Source: Kitasatospora arboriphila (lineage in GTDB: Bacteria > Actinomycetota > Actinomycetes > Mycobacteriales > Mycobacteriaceae). Taken from it: a stretch of 64,000 nucleotides of DNA. A program made the position numbers and the translations under genes. Positions 45,074 to 52,268 of the stretch are shown here, in pieces (positions within the stretch are counted from its first letter, which is position 1; every line of letters starts with the position of its first letter). The notes beneath the pieces were generated by a model, which made no database searches, had not been told where the DNA came from, and saw nothing but the letters and a program-made list of their open reading frames with translations. The DNA lies in NCBI RefSeq assembly GCF_000717275.1, contig NZ_JNYV01000008.1, forward strand, positions 1 to 64,000, given 5' to 3'.

Positions 45074-46348
45074 ATGATGGACCGAAGTGAAGATCCACCG
45101 TCCGGCATCGCCGCGGTTCCCATCGTCTGCCTCTACCAGCCGATCGTCGACCTGCGCACCCGGGAGACAACGGGATACGAGGCACTCGCACGGTGGCCGA
45201 GCCGACCGGATCTGAGCCCGGGCGAGGTGTTCGGTTCAGCACGAGACGACGGCACACTCACCACCCTGGATCGTGCAGCGCAGCAGGCCGCGTGGCGTGG
45301 AGCGAGCGAGGCGGGGCTACCCGGCTCGTACACCCTTTTCATCAACGTCGAAGCCGACACGTCTTCGAGCCTGCCGCTGACCGCCGACGTGTTCACTCCG
45401 GAAGGAGACGCGGGGCCCGACCGCGTGGTCATCGAGATCACCGAGCGCGCGCTGCTTGTCGACCCCGGTCGTGTTCTGGAAATCGCCGACGAGGCCAGGG
45501 CGCGGGGATGGGGGGTGGCCCTCGACGACGTCGGCTCCAATCCGGACTGCCTCACCATGCTGGATTTCGTTGCGCCGGAGATCATCAAGATCGATGGCCC
45601 ACTGACCCGAACTCGTCGCCCGACCCCGGTCCACACTGCGACCCTGGCCGCGATCGCCGCGTACATCGAGGCGACCCCCGCCACGGAGCTGATCGCGGAG
45701 GGAATCGAAACCGAGGCCGACCTCGAACAAGCTCTGGCGCTCGGCGCGACGCATGGCCAAGGCTGGCTGTTCGGGCACCCCGCACCCCTGCCCGACGTCT
45801 TTCCAGCTGTGTCGAACAGGATGCTCCCGCTCACCAACGCGCACAACACGCTGATGAGCCCACCGTCGGAGGCACTGGAGACGATCAGTCCGCGCATCGG
45901 CCGCAAGAGCCTGCTCATCACGCTGTCCCGCCACCTCGAGGACATGGCCTCGACCCTGCGGGCCCCGGTCACGGTCCTGGCCACTTTCCAAGACGCTGCG
46001 AGTTTCGGACCCGTTGTCGCAGAACGCTATTCCGCCCTGGCAGCCACACACCCCAATGCTTTTGTAGCAGCTTTCGGCGTCGACATGCCGACTCACCCGG
46101 CAACCGGGGTGGTCGGAGTCCCCCTCAGCGCGGACGACAGTCTGGTCAACGAGTGGACGATCACGGTCACGGGCCCGCACTACTTCGGAGCGCTCATCGC
46201 CCGCGACCTCGGCGACCCTCCTGACGATCCGGATCGCCGGTACGCGTACACACTCACCCACGATCGGTCCACTGTGACCGCCGCCGCCCGAGCTCTCATG
46301 CGACGGATACACCACCGGAATGATTCTGCGTCACAACATGATTCCTGA
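45074..46348 (+). CDS. EAL domain protein with C-terminal DICT domain
   Basis: The 424-residue protein has an EAL domain (about 15-255): YEALARW, FINVEA, VIEITERA, LDDVGSN, IIKIDG, EGIETEADL and QGWLFG. Most metal- and c-di-GMP-binding residues are kept, although DDFGTG is replaced by DDVGSN. It may still act as a phosphodiesterase, or only bind c-di-GMP. Residues about 275-415 resemble a DICT sensory domain, often fused to EAL or GGDEF proteins. There is no membrane segment. No GGDEF protein lies in the window, so its c-di-GMP source would be elsewhere. Confidence 0.78.
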   Translation: MMDRSEDPPSGIAAVPIVCLYQPIVDLRTRETTGYEALARWPSRPDLSPGEVFGSARDDGTLTTLDRAAQQAAWRGASEAGLPGSYTLFINVEADTSSSLPLTADVFTPEGDAGPDRVVIEITERALLVDPGRVLEIADEARARGWGVALDDVGSNPDCLTMLDFVAPEIIKIDGPLTRTRRPTPVHTATLAAIAAYIEATPATELIAEGIETEADLEQALALGATHGQGWLFGHPAPLPDVFPAVSNRMLPLTNAHNTLMSPPSEALETISPRIGRKSLLITLSRHLEDMASTLRAPVTVLATFQDAASFGPVVAERYSALAATHPNAFVAAFGVDMPTHPATGVVGVPLSADDSLVNEWTITVTGPHYFGALIARDLGDPPDDPDRRYAYTLTHDRSTVTAAARALMRRIHHRNDSASQHDS

Positions 46349-46375
46349 AATCGATCGTGCGACGGCGATGCTTCG

Positions 46376-47269
46376 TCAGTCGACGTATTCCTTCGGCACC
46401 TGCCACGTCTGACCGAACTCCCGGTCGAACGACTCCGGATGGAAAGGACTCTGCCCACCGGCGGGGTAGTTCGTCATCTCGCCGAACACCACTCGCCCAT
46501 CGACGACGTACAGGTCGACCCGGACGAAATCGGTGGAGGCCGCCAGTTTCTCGGCGACGATGATCATCTCGTCCAAGCATGCCGGTGCCGCTTGGGGTTG
46601 CTCGGCCGGCGGGGGACCACCACTGAGCGGCAAGAGAGTCCAGGGCCTTCGGTAGAAGTTCTGGGTTCTGCTGCCGAACCGGCCGGTGTCGACCTGAATG
46701 AACTCGCATCTGCCGTGAAAGACGAAGAACTTGTAGTCATCGGGTACGTTGCCGACGTCATTCATCAGGAGTTCTTCGACGAGGACCCGCCGAGGGACAC
46801 GGCCATACGCCCACTCCCGATTCGGGCCCTGCCCGTACAACTGCTGTAGCCAGTAGCGTGCGATCGCCGTCAATTGGCCACGGTCCGCGTGCTCGGGGCG
46901 GACATGAATGTAGGACCAGCACGCCTCCACATCGGGCAGACGCATGTCTGGATCGGCAGCGTCGGAGACCACCACGACAGCCCCGCTCCCGTGGGACGGC
47001 TTGACGACATATTGGCGCGGCAGAACCGCGGTGAGAAGCCGCTCCGGATCGTCGATGATCGCGTACACCGCAGGGAGATAGCCCGAGCCCACGGTGGCCC
47101 CGACAAGGTCTCGTACCGCGACCTTGTCAGCGAACGTCACCACGAGGCTGCGATGGTCCCGCAGCATCTTGTAGCGAACTTTCTCGGTGAAGGTTTCGGG
47201 GTTCCGTGTCTCCGCGAGCCGCCACCATCGCACGAGCTTGCTGCGTTCGCGCCACCGCGCGTGTCTCAT
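46376..47269 (-). CDS. TupA-like ATP-grasp protein
   Basis: The 297-residue protein has the TupA-family beginning NPETFTEKVRYKMLRDHRSLVVTFADKVAVRDLV, the glycine-rich VVKPSHGSGAVVVV of the ATP-grasp lid, and the C-terminal VRVDLYVVDGRVVFGEMTNYP that binds Mg-ATP. TupA-type enzymes join carboxylic acids to amines, notably in teichuronopeptide synthesis, and the wider group occurs in polysaccharide clusters. What it ligates here is unknown. It is on the minus strand between two EAL genes. Confidence 0.8.
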   Translation of the reverse strand: MRHARWRERSKLVRWWRLAETRNPETFTEKVRYKMLRDHRSLVVTFADKVAVRDLVGATVGSGYLPAVYAIIDDPERLLTAVLPRQYVVKPSHGSGAVVVVSDAADPDMRLPDVEACWSYIHVRPEHADRGQLTAIARYWLQQLYGQGPNREWAYGRVPRRVLVEELLMNDVGNVPDDYKFFVFHGRCEFIQVDTGRFGSRTQNFYRRPWTLLPLSGGPPPAEQPQAAPACLDEMIIVAEKLAASTDFVRVDLYVVDGRVVFGEMTNYPAGGQSPFHPESFDREFGQTWQVPKEYVD

Positions 47270-47362
47270 ACCCGGTCCTCAGCCGGCCACAGAGCGCTGC
47301 CGCTCCGGTGGGACCACATACATCTTCATCGGGATAGAAGTTACACACGCCTTTCCACCGGG

Positions 47363-47572
47363 TCAGCGGCGGCGGAACAGATCGCGGAGCCGATGGTGGT
47401 GTTCGTTGCGCCGCAAGGCCTCGGCCTCGTCTTCGAGGTCGGCATGACTGATCACACGCGCGACAACGACTGCAACACCGATCGACACGACCACCCAGAC
47501 GACGGCTCCGACGCCGATCCACCACCACACGCGGGAAAGTATGTCGTACCGAGAATTCGCGCTGACAGACAA
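47363..47572 (-). CDS. small single-pass membrane protein
   Basis: The 69-residue protein has one long membrane segment (VWWWIGVGAVVWVVVSIGVAVVV). A charged C-terminal tail with a helical ADLEDEAEALRRNEHHHRLRDLFRRR follows, predicted to be cytoplasmic. No family is recognised. Upstream of its ATG there is no strong Shine-Dalgarno sequence. It is about 90 bp from the ATP-grasp gene on the same strand. Confidence 0.55.
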   Translation of the reverse strand: MSVSANSRYDILSRVWWWIGVGAVVWVVVSIGVAVVVARVISHADLEDEAEALRRNEHHHRLRDLFRRR

Positions 47573-47704
47573 TGGTCATAGTGATCTTTACGGTCAGCAC
47601 GACGGTCACACCATCGTGGTTCGCCTTCTGCGCAGCCAGAAGCGCACAATGGGGTTCTACGGCAGACATCCCCTTCGGTGTCGCAAAAAACAAGGGAACT
47701 CCAC

Positions 47705-47917
47705 ATGGGCACCAGCAGTGAGCTCGATGGCGTGCTCAGCGAGCGACACGTCATCGCAATCGCCGTCGGGATGCTGATGCAGCGGTGCAGGCTCAGACGC
47801 CTCGATGCCGCGCTGCGGCTGAAGCAGGTCGCGGCCGTGTCCAAGGTGTCGTTGTTCGATGCAGCGTCGGTGTTGATCGACACACACCCGAGACCACTGC
47901 GTCCCCAATACAACTGA
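47705..47917 (+). CDS. small ANTAR-domain protein
   Basis: About 70 residues from MGTSSELDGVLSERHV, where AAGGGAA precedes the ATG. The body is a compact ANTAR domain: VIAIAVGMLMQRCRLRRLDAALRLKQVAAVSKVSLFDAASVLID. ANTAR domains bind tandem hairpins in nascent RNA and prevent termination. It has no receiver or GAF domain, so it would need another protein for sensing. The GAF-EAL gene follows on the same strand. In free-standing form it may act with a GAF protein in trans. Confidence 0.75.
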   Translation: MGTSSELDGVLSERHVIAIAVGMLMQRCRLRRLDAALRLKQVAAVSKVSLFDAASVLIDTHPRPLRPQYN

Positions 47918-48061
47918 CACGAGATTCTCTGTTGTCCGAGCGACGTCGGCGATCGTCTCGCGAATGCGGGACGAGGTCCCCGGGTCTGGGTCCAGGCAGG
48001 TTGCCCGCGCAGAAATTCGGCGGGGGTGGTTGAGTTGTCATCCAACCCGAGGAGTGTGGTC

Positions 48062-49360
48062 ATGGCCGAAGACGACCGGCGCGCGCAGTCGGCGTCCCAC
48101 TACACGCGGATCGCACCTTCTCCCGGACTCACCTCCGTACTCGCCCTCGCCGCACAGGTGACGGGGTGTCCGATTGCCATGATCAACGTGGTCGACGGGA
48201 CTCATCAGTACACCGTGGCTGCGCACGGATTCGACACCGGAATCGTTGTACCTCTGGGCATGTCCGCGTGTGCCGGGGTGATCGCACGGGGTGCACCGGT
48301 GATCATTCCCGACACCGCCGGTCCGGACGTGGACGAGGCCGTCGCGGACCCGGTGCGCCGCGCAGGATTTCGTGCCTACGCCGGCATTCCCCTGCTCAGT
48401 CGCGAAGACTTACCCGTCGCCACACTGTGCGTCTTCGACAACGAGCCGCACCCGGTGCACGACTTCGATCTGGCGACATTGCAGCACTGCGCAGTCCTTG
48501 CGGGTGAAGCCCTCGATGCGGCACGATCCCAGAACAGTCGGATAGCCACCAGCGCCCGGGCACCCCGTGGTCGCCGCGATGCCGACATCAGCATCGGCGA
48601 GGTCGCCGCAGCGATCGACAACGGGCAGATCGTGCCGTGGTACATGCCGATCGTCGACCTGCAGACCGGTGAGCTGACTGCCGTCGAAGCCCTGGCCCGA
48701 TGGGTGCACCCCGAGCGTGGGGTACTGGCGGCGGACGCCTTCATCCCACTCGTCGAGAACACCGATCTCATCATCGACTTCGACCTCACCATGCTGGCGC
48801 GGGCGGTCACCGACCTGCAGCGGTGGCGCAGCGAGCGCACCGATGCTGACAACATCGGAGTCGCAGTCAATTTCTCCGCCCACCACTTCTATCGTCCCGA
48901 CTGCGCCGACCGGATCGACAAGGTGACTACAGCGGCCGGCATGGCTCCTTCGTCGGTCACTCTCGAGATCACCGAATCCGTTGCCGTACCCACCACGGCA
49001 CTGATCGATGCCCACGTCATCGACGATCTCCGCGAGCGCGGCTACATCGTCGTGTTCGACGACATCGGCGGCCCGTGGCTACCTGCCGAACACCTGCTTG
49101 CGATCGGCGTCAACGGCCTCAAAGCCGACCGCACGGTCGGATCGTCGCTGCATACACCGACCGGGCGTGCGATCGCCCGCGCATTGACCGCACTCACCGA
49201 CGAGCTCGGACAATTCCTGGTCATCGAAGGCATCGAGACAGCTGAACAGGCGCACCAGGCGCGCTTGGTCGGGGCCCGCTACGGGCAGGGCTACCACTGG
49301 TCCGCCGCGCAGCCCGCCGACGCATTCCCGATGCTCTCGAGTGCGCCCCGCCTGACGTAG
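48062..49360 (+). CDS. GAF-EAL domain protein
   Basis: From MAEDDRRAQSASHY the protein is 432 residues; GAGGAGTG precedes this ATG, while the frame is open 12 codons earlier. Residues about 25-165 form a GAF domain (IAMINVVDGTHQYTVAAHGFD, SACAGVIARGAPVIIPD, GIPLLSRE). The EAL domain (about 185-425) has VEALARW, VNFSA, EITES, FDDIGG, LKADR and EGIETAEQ. The last motif (QGYHWS) differs from the usual QGYxFS/P. It may be a weak phosphodiesterase or a c-di-GMP receptor, signalling through the GAF ligand. The ANTAR gene just upstream may be functionally linked. Confidence 0.8.
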   Translation: MAEDDRRAQSASHYTRIAPSPGLTSVLALAAQVTGCPIAMINVVDGTHQYTVAAHGFDTGIVVPLGMSACAGVIARGAPVIIPDTAGPDVDEAVADPVRRAGFRAYAGIPLLSREDLPVATLCVFDNEPHPVHDFDLATLQHCAVLAGEALDAARSQNSRIATSARAPRGRRDADISIGEVAAAIDNGQIVPWYMPIVDLQTGELTAVEALARWVHPERGVLAADAFIPLVENTDLIIDFDLTMLARAVTDLQRWRSERTDADNIGVAVNFSAHHFYRPDCADRIDKVTTAAGMAPSSVTLEITESVAVPTTALIDAHVIDDLRERGYIVVFDDIGGPWLPAEHLLAIGVNGLKADRTVGSSLHTPTGRAIARALTALTDELGQFLVIEGIETAEQAHQARLVGARYGQGYHWSAAQPADAFPMLSSAPRLT

Positions 49361-49408
49361 ACCGTGCGAGGCGGACAGCCACTTCACCCGAGGCCCGACA
49401 GAAGCAAA

Positions 49409-49437
49409 AAATCCGACCCTCGGCGAGGATCGGATTT
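49409..49437 (-). terminator. terminator of the minus-strand tRNA transcript
   Basis: AAATCCGA and TCGGATTT pair around an inner CTCG/CGAG, with an A-rich stretch on the left giving a T-run on the minus strand. It lies about 20 bp beyond the tRNA-Phe 3' end, and next to the stop of the convergent GAF-EAL gene. Confidence 0.8.
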
Positions 49438-49455
49438 CGTGGACTGCGATAACGG

Positions 49456-49529
49456 TGGCCAGAGTCGGGATCGAACCGACGACCTTCCGCTTTTCAGGCG
49501 GACGCTCGTACCAACTGAGCTACCTGGCC
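49456..49529 (-). tRNA. tRNA-Phe (GAA)
   Basis: A 74-base cloverleaf with 7-bp acceptor stem (GGCCAGG/TCTGGCC), D arm, anticodon loop CTGAAAA carrying GAA, and T arm GTCGG/CCGAC. The discriminator is A, and CCA is not fully encoded. Confidence 0.96.
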
Positions 49530-49597
49530 GGACGGCACCCGAACCGAATGCCAATCGAACTTGGTGTTGCGATCTCCGGCGAACCGGAGATGTAAAG

Positions 49598-49671
49598 CGA
49601 CCCTGACGGGACTCGAACCCGCGACCTCCGCCGTGACAGGGCGGCGCGCTAACCAACTGCGCCACAGGGCC
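49598..49671 (-). tRNA. tRNA-Asp (GTC)
   Basis: A 74-base cloverleaf with acceptor GGCCCTG/CAGGGTC, loop CTGTCAC carrying GTC and T arm GCGGG/CCCGT-type pairing. The discriminator is G and CCA is not encoded. It lies between the Glu and Phe genes, probably in one transcript. Confidence 0.95.
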
Positions 49672-49702
49672 TTGCATGCTTGCCAGTGTCATCTGGCTCG
49701 CG

Positions 49703-49775
49703 TACCCCCTACGGGATTCGAACCCGCGCTACCGCCTTGAAAGGGCGGCGTCCTAGGCCGCTAGACGAAGGGGGC
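49703..49775 (-). tRNA. tRNA-Glu (TTC)
   Basis: A 73-base cloverleaf with acceptor GCCCCCT/AGGGGGT, anticodon loop CTTTCAA carrying TTC and T arm GCGGG/CCCGT. The discriminator is A; CCA is not encoded. It should be the first gene of the minus-strand Glu-Asp-Phe tRNA transcript. Confidence 0.96.
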
Positions 49776-50028
49776 CGGTGTTCTCCGTAAGGGAGCTGAA
49801 TCAGCTTAGGACACCGGCGCAGAAAATCCCAAATCAGCAGGTCAGCCCGTATTATTTGAACAGTTTGCCACCCCCGGTCGTCGGCGCACCGCATCGATCA
49901 CCGCGCCCGTGTTCAAACACGTGCGCGACGACCGAACGCGTGCGGCGGCACACCGACCGACCGCGTGCCCCGACTACACGACCCTGCGCCGCCGTCTTGT
50001 AAACTTCGTTGCGCCCTGAAATGGGCAC

Positions 50029-50104
50029 GCCCCTTTAGCTCAGTTGGTAGAGCTACGGACTTTTAATCCGCAGGTCCTCGGTTCGAGCCCGAGAGGGGGC
50101 ACCA
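50029..50104 (+). tRNA. tRNA-Lys (TTT)
   Basis: A cloverleaf with acceptor GCCCCTT/AGGGGGC, anticodon loop CTTTTAA carrying TTT and T arm CTCGG/CCGAG. The 3' end is followed by ACCA, so CCA is encoded, unlike the three neighbouring tRNAs. It is on the plus strand, divergent from them. Confidence 0.96.
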
Positions 50105-50247
50105 CCCTTTTGAACCCAACATTTGCTGCACGAAAGACAGTTTGTTTCGCAGACAAAACGGCGCCCCGGATGCGACTGCCATCGCGGTCGCCGAGCAGAG
50201 TGCGCATCGGCGATCAGATCATTTCGAACATCGCCGAAAGGAACTTC

Positions 50248-50328
50248 ATGTCGTCTTCTGAACTCGCCCTCACCGCACTGCTGGCATTCATCGGCCCCAT
50301 CTTGGCGCTGTACGCCAACGGCAGCTGA
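50248..50328 (+). CDS. 26-residue single-pass membrane peptide
   Basis: MSSSELALTALLAFIGPILALYANGS starts 143 bp after tRNA-Lys, with GAAAGGAAC upstream. Nearly the whole peptide is one hydrophobic helix with a polar N-terminus. A hairpin follows its stop. The good ribosome binding site and compact layout support it, but so short an ORF needs expression or conservation data. Function unknown; small membrane peptides often bind larger membrane proteins. Confidence 0.5.
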   Translation: MSSSELALTALLAFIGPILALYANGS

Positions 50329-50340
50329 CAACGAGACGCG

Positions 50341-50369
50341 TGCCCGGGTGTCCACGCGCCACCCGGGCA
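50341..50369 (+). terminator. hairpin after the small peptide gene
   Basis: TGCCCGGGTG and CACCCGGGCA are perfect 10-base arms around a 9-base loop. No T-run follows, so it is a weak intrinsic terminator or an mRNA-stabilising stem. It lies between convergent genes. Confidence 0.55.
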
Positions 50370-50419
50370 TGGCTCGCCGACAACGCATGCGTCACCCGGA
50401 CCGGTGACACGACGCATTG

Positions 50420-51418
50420 TCAGACAAAGCTCGCTTCGATGGCCTCGCGATCGCGGACCTCATCAGTCCCCAACTGATACGTCAGGAGCGTGTGCGCCGA
50501 CGTGGTACCACCAGCGACCCGCGCCTTGGCCTCTTCGAACTCGGGTGCGGTTCCCATCGCCAGATGTAGACCATTGAGCGAACTCCAGACCGCGGTTCGG
50601 CGCGCAGCGCGCTCGAGGGAATTGGGCGGGCGGTACATCACCAACTGGGCCGCCCAGGTCGGCATCGTGTCGCGGATGGCCCAATCGACCGCAGCGGGGA
50701 CCGGGTCGACGAGGTTGATGCCGGTTGCCACCGCGTTCCCGTGTGTCATCGCCAATCGGGGCAGGTACGACTTCAGGCAGTCGAGCGTCTCGGCCTTGGT
50801 GGTCGGCAGATCCGTACCGCCCAGGGCGTGCCCCACCCGGACGAACTCGCGGTAGTACTCGTCGAGGTCTGCCCCGCGCAGCGGCTTCGGATGGTAGATC
50901 TCGTGTGCGGTGGCAATCCCCCACACCACCGTCGCATAATTCCACCGCAACCACTCCGGGTCGTCGGCGTCGTACGAGAGACCGTCCGGCCGAACACCTT
51001 TGATGGTGTGGTGCATCGACCGCACCGTCTTGGCCAGACGCTCGGCGGTCGCCGTGGACCCGTAGGCGGTGCCGATGAAGAATGCAACCGAATGCCCGAG
51101 TCGCACCGCGAGCCCGGCAGGATCCAGTTGTCCGGTGGGTTCACCGCGAGCATCCTTCTGGACCAGCCGTGAATGGTGCATGCCCATCCAGAAGATGCTG
51201 GGATCAAGCCGTTCGAGGTACGAGGCGCACTGCAGGCCGAAGATCAGTACGGGCGTGTGCGAGTGCACGTGCCAGGTGGCACTGTCCGGACCGAACCAGC
51301 CCGGATCACCTTCTGGACCGGCGAACTCCATGCCCCGGAAGTACTTGCTGCGGATGTCTTTGTCGAAACGCTGGTTGAGCCATTGGCCGGCTACTTGGTG
51401 CGGCAGTAGAGCAAGCAT
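50420..51418 (-). CDS. MpaB-type oxygenase (DUF2236)
   Basis: The 332-residue protein has the DUF2236/MpaB landmarks: WFGPDSATWHVHSHTPVLIFG near the N-terminus, MHHTIKGVRPDGLSYDADDPEWLRWNYATVVWG in the middle and HEIYHP downstream. MpaB-family members bind haem or iron and cut or oxidise hydrocarbon chains, as in rubber (Lcp) and mycophenolate metabolism. The natural substrate here is unknown. It is divergent from a TetR regulator that starts 110 bp away and is probably its repressor. Confidence 0.85.
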   Translation of the reverse strand: MLALLPHQVAGQWLNQRFDKDIRSKYFRGMEFAGPEGDPGWFGPDSATWHVHSHTPVLIFGLQCASYLERLDPSIFWMGMHHSRLVQKDARGEPTGQLDPAGLAVRLGHSVAFFIGTAYGSTATAERLAKTVRSMHHTIKGVRPDGLSYDADDPEWLRWNYATVVWGIATAHEIYHPKPLRGADLDEYYREFVRVGHALGGTDLPTTKAETLDCLKSYLPRLAMTHGNAVATGINLVDPVPAAVDWAIRDTMPTWAAQLVMYRPPNSLERAARRTAVWSSLNGLHLAMGTAPEFEEAKARVAGGTTSAHTLLTYQLGTDEVRDREAIEASFV

Positions 51419-51528
51419 GGGGTCGTTTCACTCTCGGTTCGGCGACGTGTGTCTCCACAATAGAGTTTGGTTACGGTCGTGACCAGACTTCTCTTTGATT
51501 CGGCTGGGGCTGGAAGTACGCTTTGCCC

Positions 51529-52143
51529 ATGTCGACCCCCACCCGATGGGCCGGCGTTCCGCTGACCGATCGTCGCGCCGAACGCCGCACACTGCTCGTC
51601 GACGCCGGGTTCGCACTGTTCGGGTCGGGCGGCGAGGCCGCACTCTCGGTCCGTTCGGTCTGCCGCGAGTGCGAGTTGAACACCCGCTACTTCTACGAGA
51701 GTTTCGCCGACACCGACGAATTGCTCGGCGCTGTGTACGACCGGGTCGCCGCCGCACTGGCGACGACCGTCGAACAGGCGATGGCCGACGCCGGCGATTC
51801 GGTCCCGGACCGCACGCGTGCCGGCATCCGGGCGGTCCTGGGCTTCAGCTCCGACGACCCACGCCGCGGCCGGGTGCTGTTCACCGACGCTCGGGCGAAT
51901 CCCGTGCTGGCGTCGAGACGCGCTGCGGCACAGGATGTCCTGCGCGAACTGGTGCTGACCGAAAGCGGTCAGGTGTTTCCTGATTCCGATCCGGTGGCCA
52001 CCCGAGTCGGCGCGGCGATGTACACCGGCGCGATGGCCGAACTCGCCCAGGACTGGCTTGCTGGACATCTCGGAGACGACCTCGACGCGGTGGTGAAACA
52101 CGCGTTCCGTCTGGTGATGCGCTCGGCGCCGGCAGAAAAGTAG
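51529..52143 (+). CDS. TetR-family regulator
   Basis: The protein is about 204 residues from MSTPTRWAGVPL; an ATG two codons earlier is equally plausible. It has the TetR helix-turn-helix (RRAERRTLLVDAGFALFGSGGEAALSVRSVCRECELNTRYFYESFADTDELLGAVY) and a divergent ligand-binding domain. It is divergent from the MpaB-type oxygenase gene and probably represses it. It precedes the MMPL gene by 125 bp on the same strand but with no operon signal. Confidence 0.88.
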   Translation: MSTPTRWAGVPLTDRRAERRTLLVDAGFALFGSGGEAALSVRSVCRECELNTRYFYESFADTDELLGAVYDRVAAALATTVEQAMADAGDSVPDRTRAGIRAVLGFSSDDPRRGRVLFTDARANPVLASRRAAAQDVLRELVLTESGQVFPDSDPVATRVGAAMYTGAMAELAQDWLAGHLGDDLDAVVKHAFRLVMRSAPAEK

Positions 52144-52268
52144 ATCCCTGTCGGGTCACACCGATGAATTCGGGGAGATCTCAGGGTCATTCCTGATGGA
52201 TCCGTCCCGGCCCCTGGGCAAGGATGGGTTTCGTCCCGCTCGCCATCTCGCCCCGGAGGCCGACCGCC

